From the NCBI GenBank assembly GCA_014058105.1, contig JACGCM010000655.1:1486001-1550000 (forward strand): a DNA stretch of 64,000 bases, read 5' to 3'. The position numbers were made by a program, and so were the translations under genes. A model generated the notes under the pieces. That model saw only the letters and a program-made list of their open reading frames with translations. It was not told the DNA's origin and made no database searches. Of this stretch, positions 1 to 10,325 are shown in pieces (position 1 is the first letter of the stretch; each line of letters opens with the position of its first letter). The DNA comes from Kingdonia uniflora (lineage: Eukaryota > Streptophyta > Magnoliopsida > Ranunculales > Circaeasteraceae).

Positions 1-298
1 CTCCGGCTACCTTACAAGGACCACGTGAAACTTTGATTCGAGTGGACACTTGCGTACGCCGATCACGCTTCCCAAACTACTCTGCGGACTATAGGATGGA
101 CCAACCCAACCCCTATCCCCCTCTTCATGTCCAAGTTGCATAGATAGAAAGACACACGCACGCCCTTTCCAACGCTTTCCATTTTTGATTGGCTCATTTT
201 AAACACTCGGACTTGGCTACTAGCTAAAAGCCATAACTACCTGCGACTCAAAAAAAGGCTATACTGCAACACACTACCAAAAAAAAGACTCACCAAAG

Positions 299-352
299 GC
301 TCTCTTGCGTCCTATTCATCCCTAAGCTCTCTTGCGTCCTATTCATCCCTAA
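299..352. repeat. 27-bp perfect tandem duplication
   Basis: Unit GCTCTCTTGCGTCCTATTCA... occupies 299-325 and again 326-352 without mismatch. It contains CTTGCGT, the first part of M1, but not the full module. Confidence 0.95.
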
Positions 353-1340
353 CTAGACTCACCCTTGGCTTTTTAAACCCGGTGTCATTCCTAGTCTTTT
401 CTTTATTGCCGTCTCACGAGTTCTTTGCTAGTTCTTTGTTTCCCACCCCTTCTATATACATTGTTAAAAACAAAATAGGCCTCCAAACTACCTTTAAACT
501 CACGCTCACCGTAATGTATATTTTTGTTAAAAAATGGCTCGTAGTTTAGGATCCTTCGCTTGTTCTTTCAAAAAAAAACACACTCGTCGTACGCAAGTTC
601 TAAACTACTTTAAAGCCCTCTAAACTACGCTACTTTAAGCTACTTGAAACTTGCGTACGGCTTCCAAACTACCTTTTTCTTGTCACTATGTTGAGTTCGA
701 CTCATCAAGCGAAGCGTTCTTATCCACCGTCTTTCTTTGTCGCTTTCTCTATTCTTTCTTCTCTGTGCATAGGAAGGCAGTGCCCATGTCTCAATGAAAG
801 TTCGGTGCGCTAGGGTAAAGCTAGGACATGTTAGAGCTCAGACAGATGGATATCTTAGGCTGGTTCGGCGGCATAAGAAGAAAAGAGGTGGAAGCCGGTT
901 GTAGTTGTAGCGCAGCAACTACAACTACCAAAGGCGAGTTACTTGCGTACGGAGATAAGACAAGCAGATTGAGTTGCTAAAGCTCCGGTAAACCTAGGGG
1001 TGTGTTTTAGAGGTGGACCAGGTAGGTAGTTCTGGCCTAGATATGGTAGGCTGGTTCGGCGGCAATAACAAAGGGGTGGGGTCCTGTTATGCCGCTTACA
1101 GGTAGGCCACTAGGCTACTAGGACGAAGCACGATGATCGTGGCACGGTGGAAAAAATGAGAAGGATCCTAAAACTACCCGCGAAATCCAGGGTTTCCCAA
1201 CTCCTTTGCCTTCCCCTTTTACTCCTGCGGAACTTCACTGTAGTGTAGGCGAGATAGCGTTGCTGCTCCAAACAAGACTAGCTACTACGGAGCTTTCCGA
1301 CTAATAGACAAGGCCTTGCATCCTACATTATAGACATTGC

Positions 1341-1402
1341 GTCGACTATCACGGAAAAAGCTAGGCATTGGGTCGACTATCACGGAAAAAGCTAGGCATT
1401 GG
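1341..1402. repeat. 31-bp perfect tandem duplication
   Basis: Unit beginning GTCGACTATCACGG at 1341-1371 and 1372-1402. A shorter repeat, AAGGTACGAGTTTG, follows at about 1431 and 1449. Confidence 0.95.
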
Positions 1403-1579
1403 GTCATGGACATCCAGACATCGACATCATAAGGTACGAGTTTGGTTAAGGTACGAGTTTGTTACCGGAAATCCCCCGTTATTTAGCTGCGAAATGTAAA
1501 GTGCATTCGCTTTTCTTTCGTAAAAAGATGCATTCTAAGCTACACCTTTTCTCCTCTTTCGTGTCTTTAGCTTTTCTTT

Positions 1580-1637
1580 CGAAAGAGTAGTTGTAGTTTA
1601 GAAAGCACGTGATTTCTAAACTACAACTACTCTTTCG
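1580..1637. repeat. Perfect 25-bp-arm hairpin made of opposed M2
   Basis: Arms 1580-1604 and 1613-1637 are exact reverse complements (CGAAAGAGTAGTTGTAGTTT...); the loop is 8 nt, GCACGTGA, itself containing the palindrome CACGTG. No poly-T tract or upstream gene suggests a terminator. Confidence 0.93.
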
Positions 1638-2797
1638 TGTAGCTATAGCGTCAACGGTGGCTGCGTAGTTTAGGATCCTTCTGATGCGGCTTTGTCGCTC
1701 CGGGCTTGGCGCCCTGCCTTCCCATTGGTCTTCTTGGGCGCTACTATACGCACTCTCTTTTTGGGTTAAAAAAAACGCTTCGCCTAGGCCGTCTGGGTCC
1801 GACTAGTCTAGCATGAGGAGAGGACTAGGGGTAGGAGGAGCAGCAGGGGTAGGACGTCTTCCTTTCTTGCTGGTGCATTTGGCTTTCAGTTTCATAGTGG
1901 CCCTACCTTTTTTAAATAGCTCTAAGAACGTGTTATTCTTTATTTCTTCAGTGGTTTAGGCAACCCTAAAAAAACCTGTGTAAAGAAGATATATGCGACG
2001 CGACTATCACGTCAGTCCAGGACCATTTCTCAACCTAACCTAGACAGCAGTCGACTCAAATGAGTAGGAATTTGATCCGTCCTAGCCTTCCCCTTTGACG
2101 CCTGCGGAACTTCTTTTAAAGTAGAGGAGGCGAGTGTGGTTGAAACCTTGTGAATCGGGAGTAAATCCGATGCGGAACTTCACTGTATAGGGAGGTGAGT
2201 GTGGTTTAAAAGAAGAGGTGGGTGTGCTTGTGGTTTTCTTCGTTTAAAAAGCGTGTGTGGCTTTCTTCGACGCTCTTTAAAAAACGAACAAGTCTTCTAA
2301 ACTACAACTACTTCCATCATCCACTAAAAAGCGTGTGGTTTCAAAGAGGAAGGAGGTGTGAGTGTGGTTTAGTAGATTAGAGGTAGCTTGTATTTTTAAA
2401 AGCAACTAGTGTTTTTCATAAAGAAAAAAAATCCAGTAGAAAGTCTCTTCTTGAGGTTTATAGGGTCTACTTTTCTATCTATAGACATACGCTTTTAAAA
2501 GAAAGCATTGGAACTAGCTAGAGGTTTTAGGCGCAGGCTCAGTAGGGTAAAGGGTTCGTGTTTTTTTAGACTCTCTTCAAAATGTTGGAGGTGGGTCACT
2601 ATGTTGAAGCCTAAGAGTCTCCTATGCCTAAAGGTCCCAAAGGCCTTGAACTTGCGTACGGAGATCATCCCATACTTATGGCTTTCACGCGACTACCACT
2701 ACGGCGAGTGGCCAGAAAGGGAAGGTAGTTTGGGGAACTCCTATCAAGAGATTGATAACAAAAACATAGAGATCGCTGTCCCAAGACCTATGTACTG

Positions 2798-2915
2798 AGA
2801 TCGGGGTAGGCTTTACTCGACGTATGCTTTGCCTAGCCGGCGGTGGCGTTCACATGTCTCTAGATCGGAGTAGGCTTTACTCGACGTATGCTTTGCCTAG
2901 GGGTTCACATGTCTC
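2798..2915. repeat. Imperfect tandem duplication, ~54-64 bp
   Basis: Copies at 2798-2861 and 2862-2915 begin AGATCGG and share GTAGGCTTTACTCGACGTAT. The second copy lacks about 11 bp of the GCCGGCGGTGG segment, so one copy has suffered a deletion or the other an insertion. Confidence 0.9.
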
Positions 2916-3347
2916 TTTTGTTTTTCTTATGCTACGCTACATAAAGGGGTTAGAGTGGAGCGCCTAGTCATAATGTCTATGGAGTCGTGCCACTATGACA
3001 AGACGGCGGTGTAGCAGTTTGATCTGTGGAAAGTAGAGCTGCGCCTTGCCATCAAAGGATTGCGTTCCCAAACTACCGTTGAGTAGCTCGCTTATCCTAG
3101 ACATGACCCCTAAACTACAACTACTATAAAGAATAGCATTAGGTCAACAACGTCTTATAGGTTCGCTTCATTCTTCAGCCTCGGTTGCGAAAGGCTTTAA
3201 AAAGAAGTTCTAACTGTCGTGAATCTACATAGGGATTCCAGAAGCGTTAGGTTTCAGAACATGGCTGCCGCAGCTCCTTCTTTTTTAACTCTGGCTAGCT
3301 CAATCCCTTATTTTTAGCCTCTAAGCTACTCTTTAAGGCTTGCGCAA

Positions 3348-3436
3348 GCTCTAAACTACAAGGCTTTTTTTGAAAACTTGCGTACGCTCTAAACTACAAG
3401 GCTTTTTTTGAAAACTTGCGTACGCTCTAAACTACT
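3348..3436. repeat. 38-bp tandem repeat carrying M2 and M1
   Basis: Units at 3348-3385 and 3386-3423 are identical (GCTCTAAACTACAAGGC ... ACTTGCGTAC); a third partial unit runs to 3436. A relative near 51835-51880 ends ACTTGCTTCTAAACTAC, lacking the GTACG of M1. Confidence 0.94.
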
Positions 3437-5890
3437 AATGCTCCTTTCTCTTGACAGGCTTGACCCCGTCCTTGGACCTATCCAACTTGCAACACACCCC
3501 GGTCCTGTCTTTACCACCTTGACGCTTCTAAACTACACTCAAGAAAAGCGAAAGCAGTCCTCTCTGAGTGTATGCTGCTCATCTCACATTCTGATCTCAC
3601 CAGTCTATCCTTCCGCCTAGTTCTTCTAGGCCCTAACCCTTCTTGCTTCTTTCTTCTTATATATAAGCCTATAGGTTTCAGTAGGTCCTCAACACACCCC
3701 TAACCTCCTTCCTCCGTCCTACTAGGTCAAATAGGGTGGAAAAGGAAAAGGATATGGACTTTGCTCTTCTCGTTATAGATAGTAGGCTGTCTTGTCCTTT
3801 AGCTTCCGCTCTCCTTCTTCCTATTCTTTAGCTTTCCCTTCCTGCTGATTCAAAAAATCAAGGGATCTCTATAGCTATAGCTCTAATCAGAAAAGACCTG
3901 TTGGTCTTCGTACGCAAGTAAACTACTTTCTTCCTTTCTTCATCTCCAACACACCCAGGCCTGTGTTGCAGCAGGCATGTCTTCAATCTCTCTCTAAAAG
4001 AAAGGCTTTCTTTACCTCTTTTTTTTTTCAGGTACTGGATGAGCTCTTAGGTCCTCCTCTCGCTCGAACACATTGCTAAATCGCCCTAAAAAAAAACCTC
4101 TTTCTTTGCATTTCACTCACACCTTGCATTCCGTAGCTTTGCATTCCTTTTCTTTCTTACGGCATTTCACTCTTTTAAACGTACGCAAGTCCTTCTCCTA
4201 ACTCTTTTAAACTAACGGCTTTAAAAAGCACCACCTCTGAGCTACTTGTTTGTCTTTTAGGCTACCTTGCTTTGCATTCCGTAGCTTTGCATTTCTTGCT
4301 AAGCCTCTTTCTTTTCCCGTGGCCGTGGCTTTTCTTCTTTCCGTGGCTCTGTTTCGGCAACACACTGCCTTTAACACGTCTTGGATCTCAAACCCACTAC
4401 GCTCTCTAAAGAAAAGACACACTTTTCCTTGTACGCAAGTTTGTCAGAATTTCTGTCATAGGCCTCCCTGGTCATAAGATGAGAGCAGGCATCGTGTTTT
4501 AGGGCGGGTATGCATTGGGGTGATGAGGCTCTTCCCGTCATTACTTGAATCGTAGACCTAAAAGGGTAGTTTGGACCACAGCTCTTCTAGCTCTAAAAAA
4601 ACACCCTTTAAAAGAACGGAACGCTAACTAGAGAAAACGCCTACTCACGACTTTAAAAGAACCTAGATCTTTTGACTCTTTTAAACTAGCTTTCTTCGTA
4701 CGCAAGTTTCGCCTATTTTAGTATTAAGCCCACCTCTTTTCCTATTTTCCATCATCTATTTAAAGCCCTTTGACTTTTTTTGATCGCAAGCAATTCTCCT
4801 ATGTAAGAGAGCCATTTGGCCACGAATCGATCTTGTGGGGGGGACATAAAAAGGTAGAACAGGTGGGTTGCATTGCATCTGTTGTGTAGGTTCTTTTAGA
4901 GTCGAAGCGCAGGCCTAAACACTTAGGGGGTGTGATATCAAGTTGACCTATACACGGATAAAAAAAGGCGTCGTAGTGGCCCACTCTAGCTAAAGGCAAA
5001 GCCACACTGTTGCTCTAAAGAAAAGAGTGAACCTTTGATCGTAGTTCGCTGTGAGAAAGCTTGGAGCTAGCATCATGTCAGCGTGATAAACCTTTTGTAG
5101 ACTAGCTCTAACCGGGTTGGTGTCTATACCTCTAGCTGCGCGTAGTTAGTTTCACCCTCTTCCAAAAAATATTTTTTAGGAGCGCCTAGCTTCGAGGTCC
5201 CCCCAAAAAAGAGGACGCTATGCTATGAATCTACCTAAGCAGCGACGCCTATGAATACGCTATCCAAACTGCTGTGCTGAATCGCCTTTCAATTACCCTC
5301 TACCAACCCGGCTTTTCAAAAGCGATGCATGTAGTAGATCAGGACTCAAACCGCGAGCATATCCATGGGTCAACCACCTCTTTTTTGCGCTGCCTCTCCC
5401 AAAAGGATTCTAATCTACATCTAGAGTGGAGTACAAGGATCCTTCTGCGCAAGGTAGAGGCGGTAGTCGAAGTGATTGCTTTTTTTACCCCAACACAGAG
5501 CTTGACTGGCTGCTTGTTTTGAACACGATAGCCTCTACTTCTCTCTATTCACCTAACTGTGATACGTGAGCCGCTGATTCTAATCTACAAGAGAAAAGAA
5601 AAAAAACAAACTTGCGTTATGCAGAAACTGTAGTTTAGGAAAAGCACCTTTTAAAAGAAAAAGACACCAAACAGCCTTTTTGCCTAGAGCTAGGTCCGTA
5701 GTTTAAAAGCGTAAAAAGTGATGAAAGCCGACGAAAGAAACCAGAGTCTAACACTCAACTCCTTTTCCCTACTAGCGTCGTAGCTAAAGCGCTAAACTTG
5801 CGAAGCAAAAAACGAGTCAACCCGTTTTTAAAAAATTAAATTGCCACTCTTTTTGCTGCTTTTATGCCTAGAGTGATTGAAAAAAGCTAT

Positions 5891-6063
5891 AAAATATACA
5901 TTACGTGGATTCAACCTATACTTGCGTACGGCCAAAACCCACTCATCTCTTTTTTGCCCAGAGATGACATATAAAATATACATTACGCTCAAAAATATAC
6001 ATTACGTTGATTCAACCTATACTTGCGTACGGCCAAAACCCACTCATCTCTTTTTTGCCCAGA
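5891..6063. repeat. 72-bp direct repeat containing M3 and M1
   Basis: Copies at 5891-5962 and 5992-6063 differ at one position. Each holds an inverted M3 (ATATACATTACG) and one M1 29 bp further on. A third lone M3 sits between them, just before the second copy. Confidence 0.94.
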
Positions 6064-6159
6064 CTTGCGTACGCCAACAGAAAAAGTGAGAAAGTTTACT
6101 TGCGTACGTTGAACCATAGTAAAAAGTAACTTTTTTTTGAGCTTTTTGTTTCATATTAG

Positions 6160-6214
6160 GTTCCTAAACTACTACGCAAGTTTTTCACTGGACAAGTAGT
6201 TGTAGTTTAGGAAC
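6160..6214. repeat. Hairpin with 13-bp M2 arms
   Basis: GTTCCTAAACTAC (6160-6172) and GTAGTTTAGGAAC (6202-6214), loop 29 nt containing a partial M1 (TACGCAAGT). Confidence 0.88.
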
Positions 6215-7123
6215 GCACTAGGCTTCACTGGACAATAGGCTAGGCTTCACTAGAAAAGAGCCTATAAGCTAGAGATATATCGCAATCGCGCCAAACGCAA
6301 CCTTCGCCTGACCCATCGCTATTGATCGCTACTAGATAGATCGCAACCTCGCTTGCATTCAAATCTTGTGAATCTCAAAGACTCATTGCACCTATAGCTC
6401 TGTTACTAATGCTAGCTCTAAAACACACATAATTCCCTAGTGGGTTATGGCTCTCACTTTCGCAGATACCATAAGTGTAGTAGGATCATATCCAACCCCC
6501 CTTTTAAAAAATCCTCTTAAATAACACTTTAAAAGCCGTGGGTCCTAAACTGCTGATGCGAAGTTTCCTCTATTCGGAGTAATCCTTGCCGCCGGTCCAG
6601 TGAATCTCAAAGGCGCTCAAAACACGCAGTTATCGATACGCGTACGCAAGTCGAAATCTTTTCTCATCATACAACATAACCTGACTCGCGCTTAGGCAAG
6701 AAAGACGGCTCTTAATTTAGAACTAGGTTCGGCGTTTAGCGCCAAAATGATAGTGCTACAAAACAATAGCTTTAGACGCAGCTTCTATTTTAGCGCATAA
6801 CGCCGCTAAACTACCTAAAAAAAGCATAGCGCAACTAGATAAGAGTTGTAGCCTTTAGTAGATGTAGTTTTAGAAGGCAGTTTGGAGACAGAAAAAAGCC
6901 TCTAATAACAAAAACTAAACTCAACGCTTATTTCTTTTTAGCAACATAGCTCTGTGTTTTAGTTAGCAACATAGCTCGTAGTTTAGGAGTTGCGCTTGTT
7001 TTCTTGCTGTTTCCAGCCTTCTGTTCGAAGGGTAGAGGTCTAGAGGCCAGAGTCTAGTCTTTAGCACACTACAAAGGGTAGTAGCGTAGCAAGGATCCTC
7101 AATCGTAGCTCCACCTCTAATCT

Positions 7124-7379
7124 GCTCTTTAATGCTCTTTCGTTTGTCTTTAATCCGCCTCCGGTTCTAACTCCACCTTTGGCTTCCTTCGGCTTTTCAC
7201 TGACGCTCTAATGGCTCCTACTTCAGTGGCTACTGTAGTTTAGGATCCTTTTAAAAAATTTATATTTTTTGTTGCTATTTGAAATTTAGTAGTTTGGAAA
7301 ACACCTCTTTTCCTAAACTACAATGCTCCAAACTACAAACTACAATGCTCTTTAATGCTCTTTCGTTTGTCTTTAATCC
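7124..7379. repeat. 33-bp direct repeat pair
   Basis: GCTCTTTAATGCTCTTTCG... at 7124-7156 and 7347-7379, identical. The flanks differ completely. Confidence 0.92.
7213..7248 (+). repeat. 36-bp dispersed inverted repeat, arm A
   Basis: GGCTCCTACTTCAGTGGCTA...GTAGTTTAGGATCC is the exact reverse complement of 62288-62323, 55 kb away. The non-M2 half (AGTAGCCACTGAAGTAGGAG) occurs alone at 28345-28364. Confidence 0.93.
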
Positions 7380-7606
7380 TAGGAAACAAAACCCACACTT
7401 GCTACGCTTATATATAACAGCATCACCTCTAAAACACAAACACACCCATGCTTGCTACTTTCTTTTAGCACCCTTCTTCTGAGACTTGCGTACGATGAAA
7501 AAACTAGCTCACACTTTCCCTTCTATATACATTGCCACTACTAGCACACCCCTAGCCCTTTTTAGGATCCTTGCTACTTTCTTTTTCTTTTAGCCCTCTA
7601 AACTAC

Positions 7607-7748
7607 GCTACTTGTTGCTATTTGAAACTTGCGTACGGCTACCTTCTTTTAGCTATGCTATCACTCACGCTTTCTTACTCTAAACTGCTCTTTGTAGTTT
7701 AGGAACGGAGCTACTTGTTGCTATTTGAAACTTGCGTACGGCTACCTT
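7607..7748. repeat. 39-bp direct repeat pair ending in M1 + GGCTACCTT
   Basis: Identical copies at 7607-7645 and 7710-7748: GCTACTTGTTGCTATTTG followed by AAACTTGCGTACGGCTACC. Inverted relatives occur at 48250-48280 and 47640-47660. The left half alternates with other modules elsewhere (TTTAAT at 30740, TTTAAG at 640). Confidence 0.93.
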
Positions 7749-8135
7749 ACCCCTAAACTACTTAAACCACAACACACTCCGGCTACCTTCGCTAACGCTC
7801 TTGCCAAAAGCTAAGCTACGTCTCATTCTTCGACTACCTCCTTTTAAAGACCATCAACACCGGTCTTTTAAAAAAACCATAAGACGTGAATCGGCCCAAA
7901 AAAAACCCTATAGACTGACCTACTATAGGTAATCTCGTGTCGCTGCTATCACTCGCATTCTTCCCTGAATAAGACCTACTGGAGAGAGTGGAGAGTGCAC
8001 GTTCACGCCTTCTAATCTACAGCTCACACCTTCGTCGACCCCGGCTCGGCTATACCTTACGCTACGGTTCGTAAAGAATAGCCTACAAATTTGGAGGTCA
8101 CTGGTCAAAATAGGCATTCTCTTTCATACGTAGGG

Positions 8136-8240
8136 AGCAAGGATCCTTGCTTAGGCGTTTAGCTTTAGCCGTGGACTCTTTCATACAGAGGACTTAAACA
8201 TCGTGGATTCTTTCATACAGAGGGAGCAAGGATCCTTGCT
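8136..8240. repeat. Two copies of a 16-bp perfect palindrome, AGCAAGGATCCTTGCT
   Basis: At 8136-8151 and 8225-8240, both preceded by a TTTCATAC(G/A)(T/G)AGGG-like context. A third copy of that left context at about 8178-8191 (CTTTCATACAGAGG) lacks the palindrome. Confidence 0.9.
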
Positions 8241-8684
8241 TATTTTTGAGTCTAAGGATGCTTTCGTAGCGGTGAGTACGTCTATAGGAGTGAGGCTAAT
8301 GCTTTTTTTAGCCCAAAGGAGTGAGTTGCTAAAGCACGCGCCCAAGGTCTCCGGCCTTTCGTAGGGGTGCGTGCCTAAAACTACGAATAAACAGCTAGTG
8401 ATTATTAGATAGTAAGGCTCCTAAACTACAACTACTTTTACACACTCCCTCTTTTCTTTAATCCGCATAATTGTCCTATTTTCCATCATCTGGAGTCGCT
8501 TAGCTGCACTTCTAAGCAGTCATGACTATGACGGCTATGGGGAATCCTTCGTTTTGCTAATCTTAGACTCAAAAAAAAGAGTGTGTAGCACCGGATGAAA
8601 GCTAAGATCAATCGTTGCTATGAGTCTTTCATTCTCGTTCAGAGACTCAATATCGACATAAGGATCACGTCGTACTATTGGCGA

Positions 8685-8762
8685 GCATACAAGAGAGGCG
8701 TTGCAATCCAAAAAGCGCAGACAAGAGAGGCATTGCGATCCAAAAAGCATACAAGAGGCGTT
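8685..8762. repeat. ~32-bp tandem array, 2.5 units
   Basis: Units at 8685-8716 and 8717-8748, with a partial third to 8762, share ACAAGAGAGGC and ATCCAAAAAGC with a few substitutions. Confidence 0.9.
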
Positions 8763-8863
8763 AATGACATGCATTCGACGATCGGTCGTCTAAACTACCT
8801 TTTAGGATCCTTCCTTCGAGTCTGAGGTCTATGCGGTACGGCTCACCAGCTAAGGGCACCACC

Positions 8864-8939
8864 TACCCATAGTCAAAGAAAAGAACAATAGCACGATGAG
8901 TTACCCATAGTCAAAGAAAAGAGCAATCGCACGATGAGT
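8864..8939. repeat. 38-bp tandem duplication
   Basis: TACCCATAGTCAAAGAAAAG... at 8864-8901 and 8902-8939, differing at two positions. Confidence 0.93.
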
Positions 8940-9840
8940 CGTTTTTGGTCGTTATGCAACTAGAAGGGTGCGGGTGTGAGTTCTAAACTACTAAAACGGA
9001 TGTGGTATGAGCTAGGTGAGCTAGGTGGCCGGCAGCTTGGAGGCAAGAGGCCGGCGAACCGAAGCCTTCCCATATCGACTGATTTTAAAACCGATGAATG
9101 CCGCTGGTAGGTTTCTTTCGGAGAATTGACTCCAAGCTGCTTAAAACTCCTTGCTATTTGGAATGGGTGAACGAAGCTTCTTTGACTGGCGTCGCTAGCG
9201 TAGGTCTGATGCATAGGCTTTTTTTTAGAAAACAAGGTAGCCTTTCGTAGTTTAGTGGCACAGAGGTATTTTCCATAAAAGAAGGATCCTAGCTTGCGGA
9301 GGTTCAGGTGGAGCAGCCTAGAGTTAGCGCCAAAAGAGAGTGAAAAACTTGCGTACGGGCAAAAGGTGGTCACTTGCGTACGAAGAAAAGCAGAGTCAAG
9401 GAGCGTCACTTGCGTACGTCAAAAGAACCAGAGGTGGACATCGAAGGTTGCACGTGTTGCCATTCGAGCGAAGGGTGCAGCAGTGTGCTTAAAAAAATAA
9501 GGTTGCAGCAGTGTGCTAGCGTAAGGCGTGAATGGGTTATAGAGGAGAACTAGGCGCCTCTAAACTACCCTCTTTTTTCACTCCGCTACAACACACTCCT
9601 TTTAAAGCCCTCCAACCTTTTTTCTTCCTGTGCGGGTAGCAACCACCAGGCAGCGCGCTTATGTATACAAAGCCACTTTTAAAACCGAACGATAAAGCAT
9701 TGGCCTAAAAAAAACTGATCGAAAAAGCGTTGGAACCCATAGTTTTTTAAGACCTTGGCCTACACACCAGCAGCGTCGTCAACTAACTCATCTTTCACTG
9801 GCAACACAACAGCGCTCGGCTATACGTTAGGCTTCTTGCA

Positions 9841-9894
9841 GATAAATAGTGGATGATGGAAAATAGGATCCAAACTACAAACTACGTAATGTCT
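9841..9894 (+). repeat. 54-bp dispersed composite, copy 1
   Basis: GATAAATAGTGGATGATGG, then AAAATAGGATCC (M4), CAAACTACAAACTAC (M2 form) and GTAATGTCT (M3). Identical over 54 bp to 24174-24227, and modified at 32417-32467. It shows four modules travelling as one block. Confidence 0.92.
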
Positions 9895-9917
9895 AATGTC
9901 TATAGAACAATTAAATA

Positions 9918-10325
9918 GTGCATAACCCCAGGAGACATAGGAGTGGCTTATTTTAAAACACATGACGAATGAAGATAGATCCCATCATTTAGCTGATGCA
10001 TCCTTTATTTAGAAGGGATAGGACCAAAGCAAAAGCGCTATTCTTTCCCTGCGGTCCTGACCCAATGTCTACTATAGGAGGTCTGCAACACACCAAAGCC
10101 AAAGCTATTCTTTCCCCGCGCGTCTGTCGCTAAACTACTCTTTCGTTAGCACCGAGCTCTTGTCTTGCAAGAAAGAGTAGATTAGAGGATTCTTTCCTCT
10201 GCCTACCTAACCCTACTTTGCTAGAACTTGCGTACGGTAGTTGTAGTTTAGAAGCACTCCTCGCCATGAGCGCACAGTGAGTCCTAAAAATCGTGCATAA
10301 CCCCAGGAGACATAGGAGTGGCTTA
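9918..10325. repeat. 33-bp dispersed direct repeat pair
   Basis: GTGCATAACCCCAGGAGACA... at 9918-9950 and 10293-10325, identical. The second copy sits between two copies of GCGCACAG(T/C)GAGTCCTA at about 10270 and 10329. Confidence 0.92.

Larger units (their letters stand above)
1..5270. other. Gene-less repeat mosaic, left end
   Basis: I find no gene here. The stretch alternates pyrimidine-rich and purine-rich runs carrying M1 to M4. It holds tandem pairs at 299-352, 1341-1402, 2798-2915 and 3348-3436, and a 25-bp hairpin at 1580-1637. An arm-less copy of a hairpin loop motif lies near 2389-2412. GCATTCCGTAGCTTTGCATT-type repeats near 4122 and 4270 form another short dispersed pair. Open frames of 68-96 codons here overlap modules and resemble nothing I know. 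Confidence 0.8.
5271..9840. other. Gene-less repeat mosaic with large composite copies
   Basis: No recognisable gene. It contains the 72-bp M3+M1 composite pair (5891/5992), the 13-bp-arm hairpin at 6160-6214, two 39-bp copies ending in M1 (7607/7710), a 33-bp pair (7124/7347), two 16-bp M4 palindromes (8136, 8225) and two tandem arrays (8685-8762, 8864-8939). The minus-strand frame of 149 codons at 8960-9409 runs through three M1 copies and is taken as chance. Confidence 0.8.

Noticed and set aside
1..20. GGCTACCTT at the window start, as in the 3' end of small-subunit rRNA
   Set aside because: The following bases do not continue as rRNA, and GGCTACCTT is a frequent tail of the M1 composites throughout the window.
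3455..3480. Stretch resembling the 3' end of plant mitochondrial tRNA-Cys (GCTTGACCCCGTCCTTGG)
   Set aside because: Upstream sequence cannot form the anticodon or D-arm; the match is limited to the T-arm end and may be chance.
8960..9409. 149-codon frame on the minus strand
   Set aside because: Runs antisense through three M1 copies and M2. No motif, and residue use is what the repeats dictate.
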